Below, piece after piece: positions 7,568-15,951 of a stretch of DNA of 36,890 bases. A model generated the notes under the pieces. It saw only the letters and a list, made by a program, of their open reading frames with translations, was not told where the DNA came from and searched no databases. Origin of the DNA: Sneathiella sp. (GTDB taxonomy: Bacteria; Pseudomonadota; Alphaproteobacteria; Sneathiellales; Sneathiellaceae). Location of the stretch: assembly GCA_016764355.1 (NCBI GenBank), contig JAESSA010000010.1, forward strand, positions 1-36,890, written 5' to 3'. A program made the position numbers and the translations under genes. Positions within the stretch are counted from its first letter, which is position 1. Each line of letters begins with the position of its first letter.

Positions 7568-9359
7568 TATCTATAAGTCGTGCCTTGGCTTTTGGATGTT
7601 GCTTGGGGTGTTTATGGGATCCTTTCAGGCTGCCGCCCAAGAAAAACCGCGTAGTCTTGTCCCTACTTTCGGGGGGACCCTTCCGAGCGCTACTCAAAAG
7701 CTTGATAAGCGGGAGGTGGATGTGTTTGCGCCAAACGGGGGTGTCCAAGCTGAAAACCAGCAAGGGAGTGGCAATAACGCGTTGGTCGTTGAAACGTTAG
7801 ATGCCTTGAGCCCTGCTTCTACTGGATTGTTGAGTAATGATAGTGGTGGATTTGGTGCTCAAATGTGGAGCGGTACTGCTTCTAATTTGACATATACCCT
7901 GCTGCAAAGCATTCCTGCAAAAACCAAATCTCCGCAGCTGTTGGATTTGACCCGTCGGCTTCTACTGACTGGTGCCCTGTTGCCGCAAAGCAAAGATGAC
8001 GCAAGTAAGCATCTGGATTTGCGTTTTAAAAAATTGAGAAATGCTGGACTGACAATCGATGCTGCTGAATTGTTCCGTCGATTACAATTCGATGCAACGA
8101 CAGATACGCTTCGTAAAATGTCAGCGCAAATGTCCCTTCTGCTTAATCAAAATGAGGCCGCTTGCGAATTGGCAACGAACCCGCTGGGGCAAACTGATAG
8201 AGATGTGTTTTGGCGGAAACTGGACGTATTCTGTCGTGTGCTTGTAAACGAGTATGATAAGGCCGAATTAGGGGTCGCTTTATTGGAGGAACTAGGAGAA
8301 AAAGATCCTGCTTTCTATACTATATTTGCAAAGCTGGTGGGAGATACGGAGCCTGCCCACGTTGATATGATAGGGCTTATGCCTCTTCATATTGCCATGA
8401 TGCGGAAAGCTGAAATTTCGTTTGACTTATCTAGCGCGAATACACTGAGCCTTGAAATTCTAGAAGCGGTCATCGCCACTCCTGAATTATTAGGAGTGGG
8501 TGGACTGGATGCGGCTTTTACGGCAACGGAATATAATCGGTCCAACACAAAATACCTACAAAAGGCACTGCTTCATTCTTCGAGAAAAGCGAATGGTGAG
8601 CAGGAAATCACTGTTTTTACGGCGTATGGGCAACTTTATAGTGCCTTAATCGATGCGAACAACATCGAGATAAAGGTATCTCGGATGTTGGCCTTGTGGG
8701 ATCTCGCGATAGAAAATGGCGACTTTCCTGTTATATCAAGCGTGATAGCAGAAGAGCTTCTTTCCATTAAACCAGCTGATCATGGCCAGGAATTTAATGC
8801 CAGAGCCTTGCGGAGTTTACTTCTCACCGGAGAAGTTGAGAAGGCTGTGTTGTGGGAACGTGTTATGCGCCGTGCAGCATCACAAGGTAATATTGCTGAA
8901 CGGTTAAAGGCGAGGTCGGGTGTGGCGCGTTTGGACGCATTTATGCTTATTTCTGGTGCAAATGCTATCGCACGCTGGAACAGTAGCAGTTTTCCGGCAT
9001 GGAAGAAGGCGTCTGAGGGGGATCCCGCGCAAGGCGCTAAAACAGAACTGCTCCTTTCAATCCTTGATGTGTTCGACCTTCCCGTATCTGCAGAAAATTG
9101 GCAAGACCTTATTCTAATGGATCTTGTTCCAGACACGGCTAAAGGCAGCTATGCTATTGAGCGAAATTTGACCGCTGCAGCATCTGCAGGACGATTGGCT
9201 GAAACTGTATCCTTGAGCTTGTTGGTTTTGGGGGAAGAGGGCGCAAGGGATGCGTCGGTTACGACAATAATAACAGTTCTCTCCGCCTTGAAGGCTGTTG
9301 GCCTTGAAGACGAAGCTCGACAAATCGCAATAGAGGCCCTGATTGTAAAAGGCTTTTGA
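7548..9359 (+). CDS. Secreted protein of unknown function ('antifreeze glycopeptide polyprotein' label family)
   Basis: A 603-residue protein with a signal peptide: hydrophobic segment at about 12-28 and probable cleavage near AAAQE at residue 30. The remainder looks periplasmic and largely helical, with Leu/Ala-rich repeats suggesting an alpha-solenoid. A conserved-looking block at about 104-145 reads MWSGTASNLTYTLLQSIP then LLDLTRRLLLTGALLP. Homologues immediately before xerD in alphaproteobacteria are often labelled 'antifreeze glycopeptide polyprotein'; that label is not functional evidence, and no antifreeze-type repeats are visible here. It overlaps the 46-residue membrane peptide at its 5' end and stops 2 bases before the xerD ATG, so the three form an operon. 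Function unknown. Confidence 0.85.
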   Translation: MINSQNNIYKSCLGFWMLLGVFMGSFQAAAQEKPRSLVPTFGGTLPSATQKLDKREVDVFAPNGGVQAENQQGSGNNALVVETLDALSPASTGLLSNDSGGFGAQMWSGTASNLTYTLLQSIPAKTKSPQLLDLTRRLLLTGALLPQSKDDASKHLDLRFKKLRNAGLTIDAAELFRRLQFDATTDTLRKMSAQMSLLLNQNEAACELATNPLGQTDRDVFWRKLDVFCRVLVNEYDKAELGVALLEELGEKDPAFYTIFAKLVGDTEPAHVDMIGLMPLHIAMMRKAEISFDLSSANTLSLEILEAVIATPELLGVGGLDAAFTATEYNRSNTKYLQKALLHSSRKANGEQEITVFTAYGQLYSALIDANNIEIKVSRMLALWDLAIENGDFPVISSVIAEELLSIKPADHGQEFNARALRSLLLTGEVEKAVLWERVMRRAASQGNIAERLKARSGVARLDAFMLISGANAIARWNSSSFPAWKKASEGDPAQGAKTELLLSILDVFDLPVSAENWQDLILMDLVPDTAKGSYAIERNLTAAASAGRLAETVSLSLLVLGEEGARDASVTTIITVLSALKAVGLEDEARQIAIEALIVKGF

Positions 9360-9361
9360 GC

Positions 9362-10264
9362 ATGTCAGCACTATTGCTGGAAAATTTTTTAGAAATGCTT
9401 ATCGCGGAAAGAAATGCCGCAGCCAATACCCTTGCTGCCTATCGCAGAGATCTTGAAGATTTGATCGGATTCTTGTCACGGCAAAGACTGGGATTTAAAG
9501 ATGCTACCCAGCCTTCCATCAGCGCCTATATTCGAGGACTGGCAGATGCCGGATTCAGCAATGCGACACAGGCGAGGCGTTTAAGCGCCGTAAAGCAGTT
9601 TTTTGCTTTTCTATTGTCGGAAAATATTCGGAATGATGATCCGGCAATGAATGTAGATCCACCGAAAACAGGTAGAAAATTACCAAAATACTTAAGTGAA
9701 GATGAAGTGGATTCGCTCCTTACTGCAACCGAGGGGGATGACCCGGATGCATTGCGTTTAAAATCATTATTGCATCTTCTTTACGCAACGGGTTTGAGGG
9801 TTAGCGAACTGGTCTCTCTTCCTTTTCCGCCGCTTCGAGATAATGATAATTTTATTATCGTACGGGGAAAAGGGGATAAGGAGAGACTTGTTCCTGTAAA
9901 TGAGGCAGCGAAGGCGGCGTTGGCTGATTATCTGGATGTGCGGCTAAAATATTGCCAAAAAGACGCTCATTCCAAATGGCTGTATCCCTCGCGTAGTAAA
10001 GAGGGGCATTTAACGCGGCAACGTTTTGGTCAGATGCTAAAGGTCTTAGCAATAGAGAGTGGGGTTACGCCCTCTCGTGTATCGCCCCATGTTCTACGCC
10101 ATGCATTTGCTAGTCATTTGCTTGCAAATGGTGCCGATTTAAGGTCGCTTCAGAAAATGTTAGGGCATGCCGATATTTCAACAACGCAAATTTATACTCA
10201 TGTTTTAGCAGAACGCCTTGTTGGGTTAGTTCAAAATCATCACCCTCTCGCAAATGCAAAATAA
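9362..10264 (+). CDS. xerD: Site-specific tyrosine recombinase XerD
   Basis: XerD acts with XerC at dif to resolve chromosome dimers at cell division. The 300-residue protein has the N-terminal SAM-like core-binding domain (about 1-90) and a C-terminal catalytic domain with the full set of residues: R146 (ATGLRVSEL), K in the RGKGDKER hairpin, H243 and R246 (SPHVLRHAFA), H269 (MLGHADIS) and Y278 (TTQIYTH), the nucleophile. Length is standard. A TTG at 9356 could start two codons earlier but overlaps the preceding stop; ATG 9362 is preferred. It belongs to a three-gene unit with the membrane peptide and secreted protein. XerD rather than XerC is inferred from this neighbourhood and the short length. 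Confidence 0.93.
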   Translation: MSALLLENFLEMLIAERNAAANTLAAYRRDLEDLIGFLSRQRLGFKDATQPSISAYIRGLADAGFSNATQARRLSAVKQFFAFLLSENIRNDDPAMNVDPPKTGRKLPKYLSEDEVDSLLTATEGDDPDALRLKSLLHLLYATGLRVSELVSLPFPPLRDNDNFIIVRGKGDKERLVPVNEAAKAALADYLDVRLKYCQKDAHSKWLYPSRSKEGHLTRQRFGQMLKVLAIESGVTPSRVSPHVLRHAFASHLLANGADLRSLQKMLGHADISTTQIYTHVLAERLVGLVQNHHPLANAK

Positions 10265-10357
10265 TTTTCCGGTATACTTGACTCTATGACGCAGTTGCAG
10301 CAATTTCAGACAAAATATAAGATACTGCGCAATAATCAAAAAAAGTGAGGTAACGCA

Positions 10358-11338
10358 ATGAGTTTTACGATCCCAGAATTATGCCCTTCTCGTTTGAACC
10401 GATGTGAATTAGCTGTACCTGGTTCCAGCCCAAAATTTTTCGAAAAAGCGGCAAAATCTAAAGCGGACGCAATTTTTCTGGATCTTGAAGATTCTGTTGC
10501 GCCAAGTGATAAGGCTCAAGCGCGGAAGAATATTATCGGAGCATTGAACGATATTGACTGGGGTGACAAAGTCATGTCTGTCCGTATCAATGGTCTAGAT
10601 ACTGAATATATGTATCGGGATGTGATCGATATTCTCGAACAGACAAACGGTCGCTTGGATCTTATAATGATCCCAAAAGTTGGCACGGCGTCAGATGTCT
10701 ATGCACTGGACATGCTTGTAACACAGGTTGAGGCTGCGGCGGGTCAAAGTAAAAAAATTGGTTTCGAGCTTATTATCGAAACGGCGCTCGGTATGCAAAA
10801 TATCCACGAAATTGCAGCGGCGAGTAAGCGTAACGAAAGCCTCCATTTCGGTGTTGCTGACTATGCTGCGTCTACAAAAGCTCGGACAACGTCTATTGGT
10901 GGACCGAATGCGCTTTATGGCGTGCTGACTGATCCTGCGGAAGACGGATCCCGTGATTATCATTGGGGCGATATGTGGCATTATGCCATCTCTCGTATGG
11001 TTGTTGCCGCTCGGGCAAATGGATTGCGGGCAATCGACGGCCCATTCGGTGATTTCTCTGATCCAGATGGGTATCGTGCACATGGAAATCGTGCTGCCAT
11101 TTTGGGCTGCGAAGGCAAGTGGGCTATCCATCCAAGTCAGATTGATCTGGCCAATGAAATCTTTACGCCAGCTGAAAAAGAAATTGTCAAAGCTCGCCGT
11201 ATTCTTGAGGCCATGGCAAAAGCTCAGGCAGAAGGCGCTGGAGCTGTTGCTCTGGATGGTGGTTTGATTGATATCGCATCTATCAAGCAAGCAGAAGCGT
11301 TAGTGCAGCAAGCCGATATCATCGCGGCTCGCGGCTAA
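10358..11338 (+). CDS. mcl: L-malyl-CoA / beta-methylmalyl-CoA lyase
   Basis: A 326-residue HpcH/HpaI aldolase-family enzyme (citrate-lyase beta-like). It closely follows alphaproteobacterial Mcl1 proteins in RINGLDT..YRDV, LDLEDSVAPSDKAQAR, DLIMIPKVG and DGPFGDFSD..GYRA, and in its C-terminal KWAIHPSQI...IDIASIKQAE. Candidate active-site residues are R76, E141 (IIETALG) and D168 (GVADYAA), the last two as Mg2+ ligands. Mcl cleaves beta-methylmalyl-CoA to glyoxylate and propionyl-CoA, and malyl-CoA to glyoxylate and acetyl-CoA, in the ethylmalonyl-CoA pathway or related acetate assimilation. GTGAGG precedes ATG 10358. The gene stands alone: 93 bases after xerD, and followed by a strong hairpin. 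Confidence 0.9.
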   Translation: MSFTIPELCPSRLNRCELAVPGSSPKFFEKAAKSKADAIFLDLEDSVAPSDKAQARKNIIGALNDIDWGDKVMSVRINGLDTEYMYRDVIDILEQTNGRLDLIMIPKVGTASDVYALDMLVTQVEAAAGQSKKIGFELIIETALGMQNIHEIAAASKRNESLHFGVADYAASTKARTTSIGGPNALYGVLTDPAEDGSRDYHWGDMWHYAISRMVVAARANGLRAIDGPFGDFSDPDGYRAHGNRAAILGCEGKWAIHPSQIDLANEIFTPAEKEIVKARRILEAMAKAQAEGAGAVALDGGLIDIASIKQAEALVQQADIIAARG

Positions 11339-11382
11339 AATAAAATTATAATCTGGGCGATGAGCTCATGTTTTCTGTATTT

Positions 11383-11417
11383 AGGCGGAACGGTTGATTG
11401 ACGTAACCGTTCCGCCT
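11383..11417 (+). terminator. Perfect 13-bp hairpin after the malyl-CoA lyase gene
   Basis: Arms 11383-11395 (AGGCGGAACGGTT) and 11405-11417 are exact complements around a 9-base loop. An AT-rich but not pure T stretch (ATTTATTAAT) follows. It probably ends the malyl-CoA lyase transcript and lies 45 bases before the accA ATG. Confidence 0.75.
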
Positions 11418-11462
11418 ATTTATTAATCAGGCTTCAATGTTGATATAAACGAGAGTTTGACC

Positions 11463-12422
11463 ATGAACAATTTTCTGGATTTTGAAAAACCAATTGCCGC
11501 TCTTGAAGGAAAGATTCGGGATTTGGAAAATTTAGATACTGGAATTGATGTCGAAATAAACGACGATGTCCTCAAACTCCGGCAAAAAGCCATCCAGCTT
11601 CTTAAAAATACCTATCAGAAGCTGTCGCCATGGCAAAAAACACAAGTTGCCAGGCATGTGGATCGCCCAAAATTAAAAACCATTATTGCGCAGTTGTTTG
11701 AAGATTTTACGCCCTTGGCGGGAGATCGTGGCTTTGCTGAAGATCATGCGATTGTAGGGGGTATCGGCCGTTTTAAGGGGCAAACGGTCATGGTTATCGG
11801 TACGGAAAAAGGACACGATCTGGAAACCCGCCTTCATCATAATTTTGGTATGGCGAGGCCAGAAGGTTACCGAAAGGCGCAACGCCTTATGAAAATGGCA
11901 GATCAGTTTGGTCTTCCAGTGCTGACCTTTGTTGATACCTCAGGTGCTTATCCGGGCATTGGTGCGGAAGAGCGGGGGCAAGCAGAAGCGATAGCACGAT
12001 CAATTCAAGTGAGTCTTGATCTTCGCGTTCCCGTTATCGCTAGTATTGTTGGTGAAGGTGGTTCCGGTGGAGCTATAGCTCTTGCCACGGCCAACAAAGT
12101 GATAATGTTTCAAAATGCAATTTATTCTGTGATTTCTCCAGAAGGCTGCGCTGCCATTTTATGGAAGACACGTGAAAAAGCGCAAGATGCAGCAACCGCC
12201 ATGAAGTTGACAGCTCAGGATCTGCTCGGCCTCAATGTTATTGATCGGATTGTTGAAGAACCTCTTGGAGGCGCGCAACGGGATATCCCGGCTGCGATCG
12301 CTTCTTTAGGAGATGCTGTTTTTGAAGAGCTAGAGAAACTGATGACTAAAGAGCCTGGCGAATTGCGTGAAGAGCGGCGTCGTAAGTTCCTAGCTATCGG
12401 CCGTGTTGATGGACTTTCCTGA
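11463..12422 (+). CDS. accA: Acetyl-CoA carboxylase carboxyltransferase subunit alpha
   Basis: AccA, with AccD, transfers the carboxyl group from biotin-AccB to acetyl-CoA to give malonyl-CoA for fatty-acid synthesis. The 319-residue protein begins with MNNFLDFEKPIAALEGKI, typical of AccA, and carries RHVDRPKL, the GDRGFAEDHAIVGGIGRF region, FVDTSGAYPGIGAEERGQ and the oxyanion-hole loop GEGGSGGAIAL, followed by YSVISPEGCA. A TTG two codons earlier exists, but GAGAG at 11451-11455 is well placed for ATG 11463. Flanked by a hairpin on each side, it is likely a single-gene transcript. Confidence 0.97.
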   Translation: MNNFLDFEKPIAALEGKIRDLENLDTGIDVEINDDVLKLRQKAIQLLKNTYQKLSPWQKTQVARHVDRPKLKTIIAQLFEDFTPLAGDRGFAEDHAIVGGIGRFKGQTVMVIGTEKGHDLETRLHHNFGMARPEGYRKAQRLMKMADQFGLPVLTFVDTSGAYPGIGAEERGQAEAIARSIQVSLDLRVPVIASIVGEGGSGGAIALATANKVIMFQNAIYSVISPEGCAAILWKTREKAQDAATAMKLTAQDLLGLNVIDRIVEEPLGGAQRDIPAAIASLGDAVFEELEKLMTKEPGELREERRRKFLAIGRVDGLS

Positions 12423-12444
12423 TCAAGCTTTTACCGCTGTAATT

Positions 12445-12473
12445 AAAGGTGCCGTATTTGGCACCTTTTTTTT
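12445..12473 (+). terminator. Rho-independent terminator after accA
   Basis: A 9-bp stem (12445-12453 AAAGGTGCC and 12460-12468 GGCACCTTT) with a 6-base loop is followed by T's to 12473. It is a textbook intrinsic terminator beginning 22 bases after the accA stop codon. Confidence 0.9.
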
Positions 12474-12672
12474 GTGCTTCAAGTGAACTTGTTAATATAA
12501 CTGGATAAGGGTTCTGGTTTAATAGACGGCTTTACCTTATTATTTCTTCTCAAAAGGAAACTGAGTTTCAAACAGAAGCGCAAATGATTAAAGAAAAGAA
12601 ACTTTTTTTCTACTCAGAAGCAGAGTAACAATATTAAAATATTAAAAATCATGCCATGAGGGGAACAGTAAC

Positions 12673-13875
12673 GTGCTTTATCATATAGTGATTATAGCAG
12701 CTTATGCTTTAACCGCAGTTGTCGTCGCACGGCAATTACCTGTTTATTCTCCTGATATCGATCCCACTATTGGTTACTGGCTTGGCGCCACATTTTTTTT
12801 AGTTTGTGCACTGTTACATGAATTTATCATGCGCCGGGTGGAGCGAACGGCGCTTCAAAAAGAGTTGAAAATGCTGCGACGTGATTTGTCTGATGCTGAA
12901 GGTGGCTTGGCACGCTTCGAAAATATTATTGGAGGAATTGCCGGTGAAGATGATGATCTTTCTGGCTTTGCTTCTGAAATGCGTATGCTGCGAAAGCTGT
13001 TGAAACAATTAACAACTGAAATGAAGCCTAGCCAAATGTCCTCTACTCGCGAAACGGCAAAGGAGGCGCCTTCGGAACGGCCTGTTCTTGTGGCGGATAA
13101 GGCTGAAAGAATTGAACCAGAGGAGCCTAGTAAAGAGGAGATACTGGAAATTGTTCGAACAGGGTTGCAGGAAAATAGAGTTGATCTGTATTTGCAACCT
13201 GTTGTTAGGCTCCCCCAACGAAGAGCACAATTCTATGAAGCTTTCTCCCGGATTCGTGGACCGCACGGAAATGTGATTACTCCAGGCCAATATTTGTCCG
13301 TTGCAGAAGAAGCCGGTTTGATCGGGACGATTGATAACCTGCTTCTTATTCGGTGTGTCCAGTTGATCCGTAGAGTGCGCCAACGCAATAATGAGCTTGG
13401 TTTTTTTGTCAATGTGTCTGCACGAACTCTACGTGATAGCTCTTTCTTCCATCAGTTTGTAGAGTTCTTGGACCGAAACAGAGATTTATCTGAAAGCCTT
13501 ATTCTTGAATTCTCTCAAGAAGATATCGATGGGGCAACAGATCCTGTGAAAGATGGCCTTAAGATGCTGGCTGATATGGGGTTTTCCTTTTCGATGGACA
13601 ATGTGGTGCGTCTTGATGTCGATTTTAACAAATTGGGTAAGGATAATTTCCGATACTTGAAAGTTGCTGCTGTTGACCTTCTACCGGGCGGGCAAGGGCT
13701 TCCAATGAACATTCACCCCGATGACTTGCGAGAAGCACTGACACGGGCAAACATCGAATTGATTGCCAGCATGGTTGAGGATGAGGACACTGTCATCGGT
13801 CTTTTAGATGTTGATGTGAGTTTTGGCCAAGGATATCTATTTGGTGTTCCAAGGCCACCACATCAAGCGAATTAA
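12673..13875 (+). CDS. Membrane-anchored degenerate EAL-domain protein, TipF-like
   Basis: A 400-residue protein: two N-terminal membrane helices (about 5-19 and 35-52), a coiled-coil region (about 55-118), a charged linker, and an EAL domain (about 155-395). Canonical phosphodiesterase residues are partly lost. E189 (YEAFSR, in place of EAL), N247, E279, K330 and Q386 (FGQGYLFG) remain. The paired-aspartate motif reads DN (D309, N310), and the Glu expected in AEGVE is S366. It is therefore probably a non-catalytic c-di-GMP sensor. The layout (two helices, coiled coil, degenerate EAL) matches TipF, the Caulobacter cell-pole protein that positions the flagellum; that assignment is by architecture. 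The start is GTG 12673, with GAGGGGAAC upstream. The 199 bases before it are AT-rich with no other gene. Confidence 0.8.
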   Translation: MLYHIVIIAAYALTAVVVARQLPVYSPDIDPTIGYWLGATFFLVCALLHEFIMRRVERTALQKELKMLRRDLSDAEGGLARFENIIGGIAGEDDDLSGFASEMRMLRKLLKQLTTEMKPSQMSSTRETAKEAPSERPVLVADKAERIEPEEPSKEEILEIVRTGLQENRVDLYLQPVVRLPQRRAQFYEAFSRIRGPHGNVITPGQYLSVAEEAGLIGTIDNLLLIRCVQLIRRVRQRNNELGFFVNVSARTLRDSSFFHQFVEFLDRNRDLSESLILEFSQEDIDGATDPVKDGLKMLADMGFSFSMDNVVRLDVDFNKLGKDNFRYLKVAAVDLLPGGQGLPMNIHPDDLREALTRANIELIASMVEDEDTVIGLLDVDVSFGQGYLFGVPRPPHQAN

Positions 13876-13993
13876 CTGCCAGAATAAGAAGTGTAAATTA
13901 TTTGCTGGGGCGATATTAGCAAACTTTATTTGACGAAATTCCACCTTGGAGTTATTCCTTGCCGTCTTCTTGGTACCCATTGGTGGAGTTAAT

Positions 13994-14869
13994 ATGTCCT
14001 TTAAAATTGTTTCAGGTCTGGAAACATACGCAGAAAAGTATGATGCATTCATTCTCGATCTTTGGGGGGTTGTGCATGATGGGATGAAACCTTATCCCGG
14101 AGCTTTAGATTGTATGGCAAAATTGAGAGAAGGGGGGCGACCGCTTCTTTTGTTATCGAATGCTCCAAGAACAAATGACTTCGTTTCAGAATTCCTTGAA
14201 AGGATCGGCGTTCCAGCATCTTCCTACGATCACATTCTAACATCAGGTGATATGACCCACCATGTTTTGAAAGAACGAAGCCACCCTTTTGTTGAGGGGG
14301 GTGCTCAAAAATTTTATCAAATTGGTGCAGAAAAAGACCGGGGTGTCGATGAAGGTCTTGATTATACGAAAGTGTCAAAGCTGGAAGATGCTGACTTTCT
14401 CGTGTGTACGGGACTTGCCAACGATGATGTGGAGACACCGGAAGAATATAGAGAGCTTTTGATCAAAGCTGCGAGTTTAAAGCTACCAATGTTTTGTGCA
14501 AATCCCGACCTTACTGTCATGAAAGGCGAGAGAATTTTATATTGCGCAGGAGCTTTGGCGGCTGTGTATGAGGAACAGGGCGGGGAAGTTGAGCTTTTTG
14601 GCAAACCTTATCCTTGGGCTTACAAACTGGCGATGGAAAAGTTGGGCGTTAGTGAGCCTTCAAGAATATTGGCCGTGGGCGATAGTATGCGCACTGATAT
14701 CAAAGGTGCTACAAGCATGGGAATAGATAATGTGCTTGTTAGTGGTGGAATCCATGCAGAAGAGTGGGGGCTTGCTCCGGGTATGCGCCCAAGTGATGAG
14801 CAAGTAAGCGCTATTTCAAAATTGCATGGTTTTGAGCCCACTTTGGTCGTTGGCCATATGACTTGGTAG
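13994..14869 (+). CDS. HAD-superfamily hydrolase, TIGR01459 type
   Basis: A 291-residue cytoplasmic HAD-like protein of the NagD-related group. Motif I reads FILDLWGVVHDG (about 19-30): the nucleophile Asp22 is kept, but the usual second Asp is replaced by Trp, which is normal for this subfamily. Motif II is in LLLLSNAPR, a substrate-binding region is at GKPYPWAYKLA, and motif IV is AVGDSMRTDIKGA. The substrate is unknown. In alphaproteobacteria it is often found close to MaoC and ribF, as here, although cheZ-cheY lie between. The upstream in-frame TTG (13946) is rejected in favour of ATG 13994, which has TGGAGTT before it. A bidirectional hairpin follows. Confidence 0.9.
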   Translation: MSFKIVSGLETYAEKYDAFILDLWGVVHDGMKPYPGALDCMAKLREGGRPLLLLSNAPRTNDFVSEFLERIGVPASSYDHILTSGDMTHHVLKERSHPFVEGGAQKFYQIGAEKDRGVDEGLDYTKVSKLEDADFLVCTGLANDDVETPEEYRELLIKAASLKLPMFCANPDLTVMKGERILYCAGALAAVYEEQGGEVELFGKPYPWAYKLAMEKLGVSEPSRILAVGDSMRTDIKGATSMGIDNVLVSGGIHAEEWGLAPGMRPSDEQVSAISKLHGFEPTLVVGHMTW

Positions 14870-14876
14870 TAAAAGT

Positions 14877-14903
14877 AAAGCCGCCGGAGGAACCGGCGGC
14901 TTT
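14877..14903. terminator. Bidirectional terminator between the HAD gene and cheZ
   Basis: An 11-bp GC-rich stem (14877-14887 and 14893-14903) with loop AGGAA lies between two convergent genes. A's precede it and T's follow on the plus strand, so it can act on both transcripts. Confidence 0.85.
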
Positions 14904-14911
14904 ATAATTAT

Positions 14912-15565
14912 CTAGTCAAACAGGGCATCAATATCGTCTTGATCAATATTGGTACCTGCTTCCAGATCAGGTTTGGCTTTTTCTTTTTTCTCAGATGTTT
15001 TCTCTTCTGATTGGTTCGCAGGCATTTCTGTCTTGTCCCCATCGGTAGATTCTTCAGCGAACATGTTGTCGACAAAATCTTGATCAACACCCTCGCCCTC
15101 TAACGCAGGGCCATTTAAAAGGGCGGCTTCTTCATTCTCAGAGTCCTGAGTTTGAGGTTTTGCGTCAACTTCATGTCCCCAAGCTGAAGTTAAGCTATCA
15201 AGATACCCTTCGATATATTCCAAGGTTGAAACAACTTTACTTATTCGTTGACCTGTAATGTCTTGAAACGAACAGGCCTCGAATATCTCCATGCAAGCAT
15301 CGTTCACTACATCAGCTTCTGTAACTCGGGCATCCATTATTTTTTCGGTTGCTGTCATTATCTGATTCGTCGCCGATTCTGTAGACTGAACAATTGCATC
15401 AAGTTCTTTCCCCGCACGTGGGATGCGCTCTTGCTTCAAGTCTGTAGGGCGAATTTGAGAAATCTCTGAACGAGCAGATACAATGAAATTGACGAGATCA
15501 CGACAATCTTTATGCAAAGATGCAATTTCTTCGCGAAGAGCGTCAACTTCCTTGTGTTCGTTCAT
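14912..15565 (-). CDS. cheZ: CheY-P phosphatase CheZ
   Basis: A 217-residue CheZ-family protein that dephosphorylates CheY-P in chemotaxis. The long-helix core contains ACSFQDITGQRISKVV at about 97-112, giving the catalytic pair D102 and Q106 (equivalent to D143 and Q147 of E. coli CheZ). A long acidic, disordered linker (about 130-205) leads to the C-terminal peptide NIDQDDIDALFD, which resembles the CheY-tethering tail. The start codon overlaps the cheY stop by one base, so the two are translationally coupled. No receptor, CheA or CheW gene is visible in the window, so this pair is separate from any main chemotaxis operon. Confidence 0.9.
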   Translation of the reverse strand: MNEHKEVDALREEIASLHKDCRDLVNFIVSARSEISQIRPTDLKQERIPRAGKELDAIVQSTESATNQIMTATEKIMDARVTEADVVNDACMEIFEACSFQDITGQRISKVVSTLEYIEGYLDSLTSAWGHEVDAKPQTQDSENEEAALLNGPALEGEGVDQDFVDNMFAEESTDGDKTEMPANQSEEKTSEKKEKAKPDLEAGTNIDQDDIDALFD

Positions 15566-15951
15566 TAGAAGTCGCCTAATACAGCTGACATTTTTGTTTT
15601 CAATGTCGCGGCATTAAAAGGCTTAACAATATAATTGTTAACACCTGCTTTTTTCGCAGCAATAACATTATCTGTTTTTGATTCTGCAGTGATCATGATG
15701 AACGGCGTTGCTTTTAAAGTCTCATCCGCGCGTACTTCCTGCAAAAGCTGATAGCCTGTCATTGGTTCCATATTCCAATCTGAGATCACAAGTCCATATG
15801 AACGTGTCCGCATTTTGGAAAGTGCTGCAGAACCGTCTGCGGCCTCATCAACATTGTCAAAACCAAGTTGCTTCAGGAGATTACGAATAATCCGAAGCAT
15901 CGTTTTATAATCGTCAATGATCAGGATCGGCATGTTCATGTCGACAGCCAT
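15565..15951 (-). CDS. cheY: Chemotaxis response regulator CheY
   Basis: A 128-residue single-domain receiver. Phosphoacceptor D58 (LVISDWNMEPMTGYQLL), acidic pair D13/D14, switch residue T88 (MITAES) and K110 (YIVKPF) are all present, and the DWNMEPM(T)G motif is CheY-specific rather than general REC. Phospho-CheY binds the flagellar motor switch. A longer frame reaches back to 16023, but ATG 15951 has GAGGG ahead of it and gives the standard CheY length. Just downstream and overlapping by one base is cheZ. The 274 bases up to the divergent MaoC gene hold the promoter; two TTAA tetramers at 16087 and 16097 are noted separately. Confidence 0.95.
   Translation of the reverse strand: MAVDMNMPILIIDDYKTMLRIIRNLLKQLGFDNVDEAADGSAALSKMRTRSYGLVISDWNMEPMTGYQLLQEVRADETLKATPFIMITAESKTDNVIAAKKAGVNNYIVKPFNAATLKTKMSAVLGDF

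Noticed and set aside
9362-10264. Integrase of a mobile element
   Set aside because: The length, the neighbourhood beside aroK/aroB and the absence of att-like repeats or phage genes fit housekeeping XerD.
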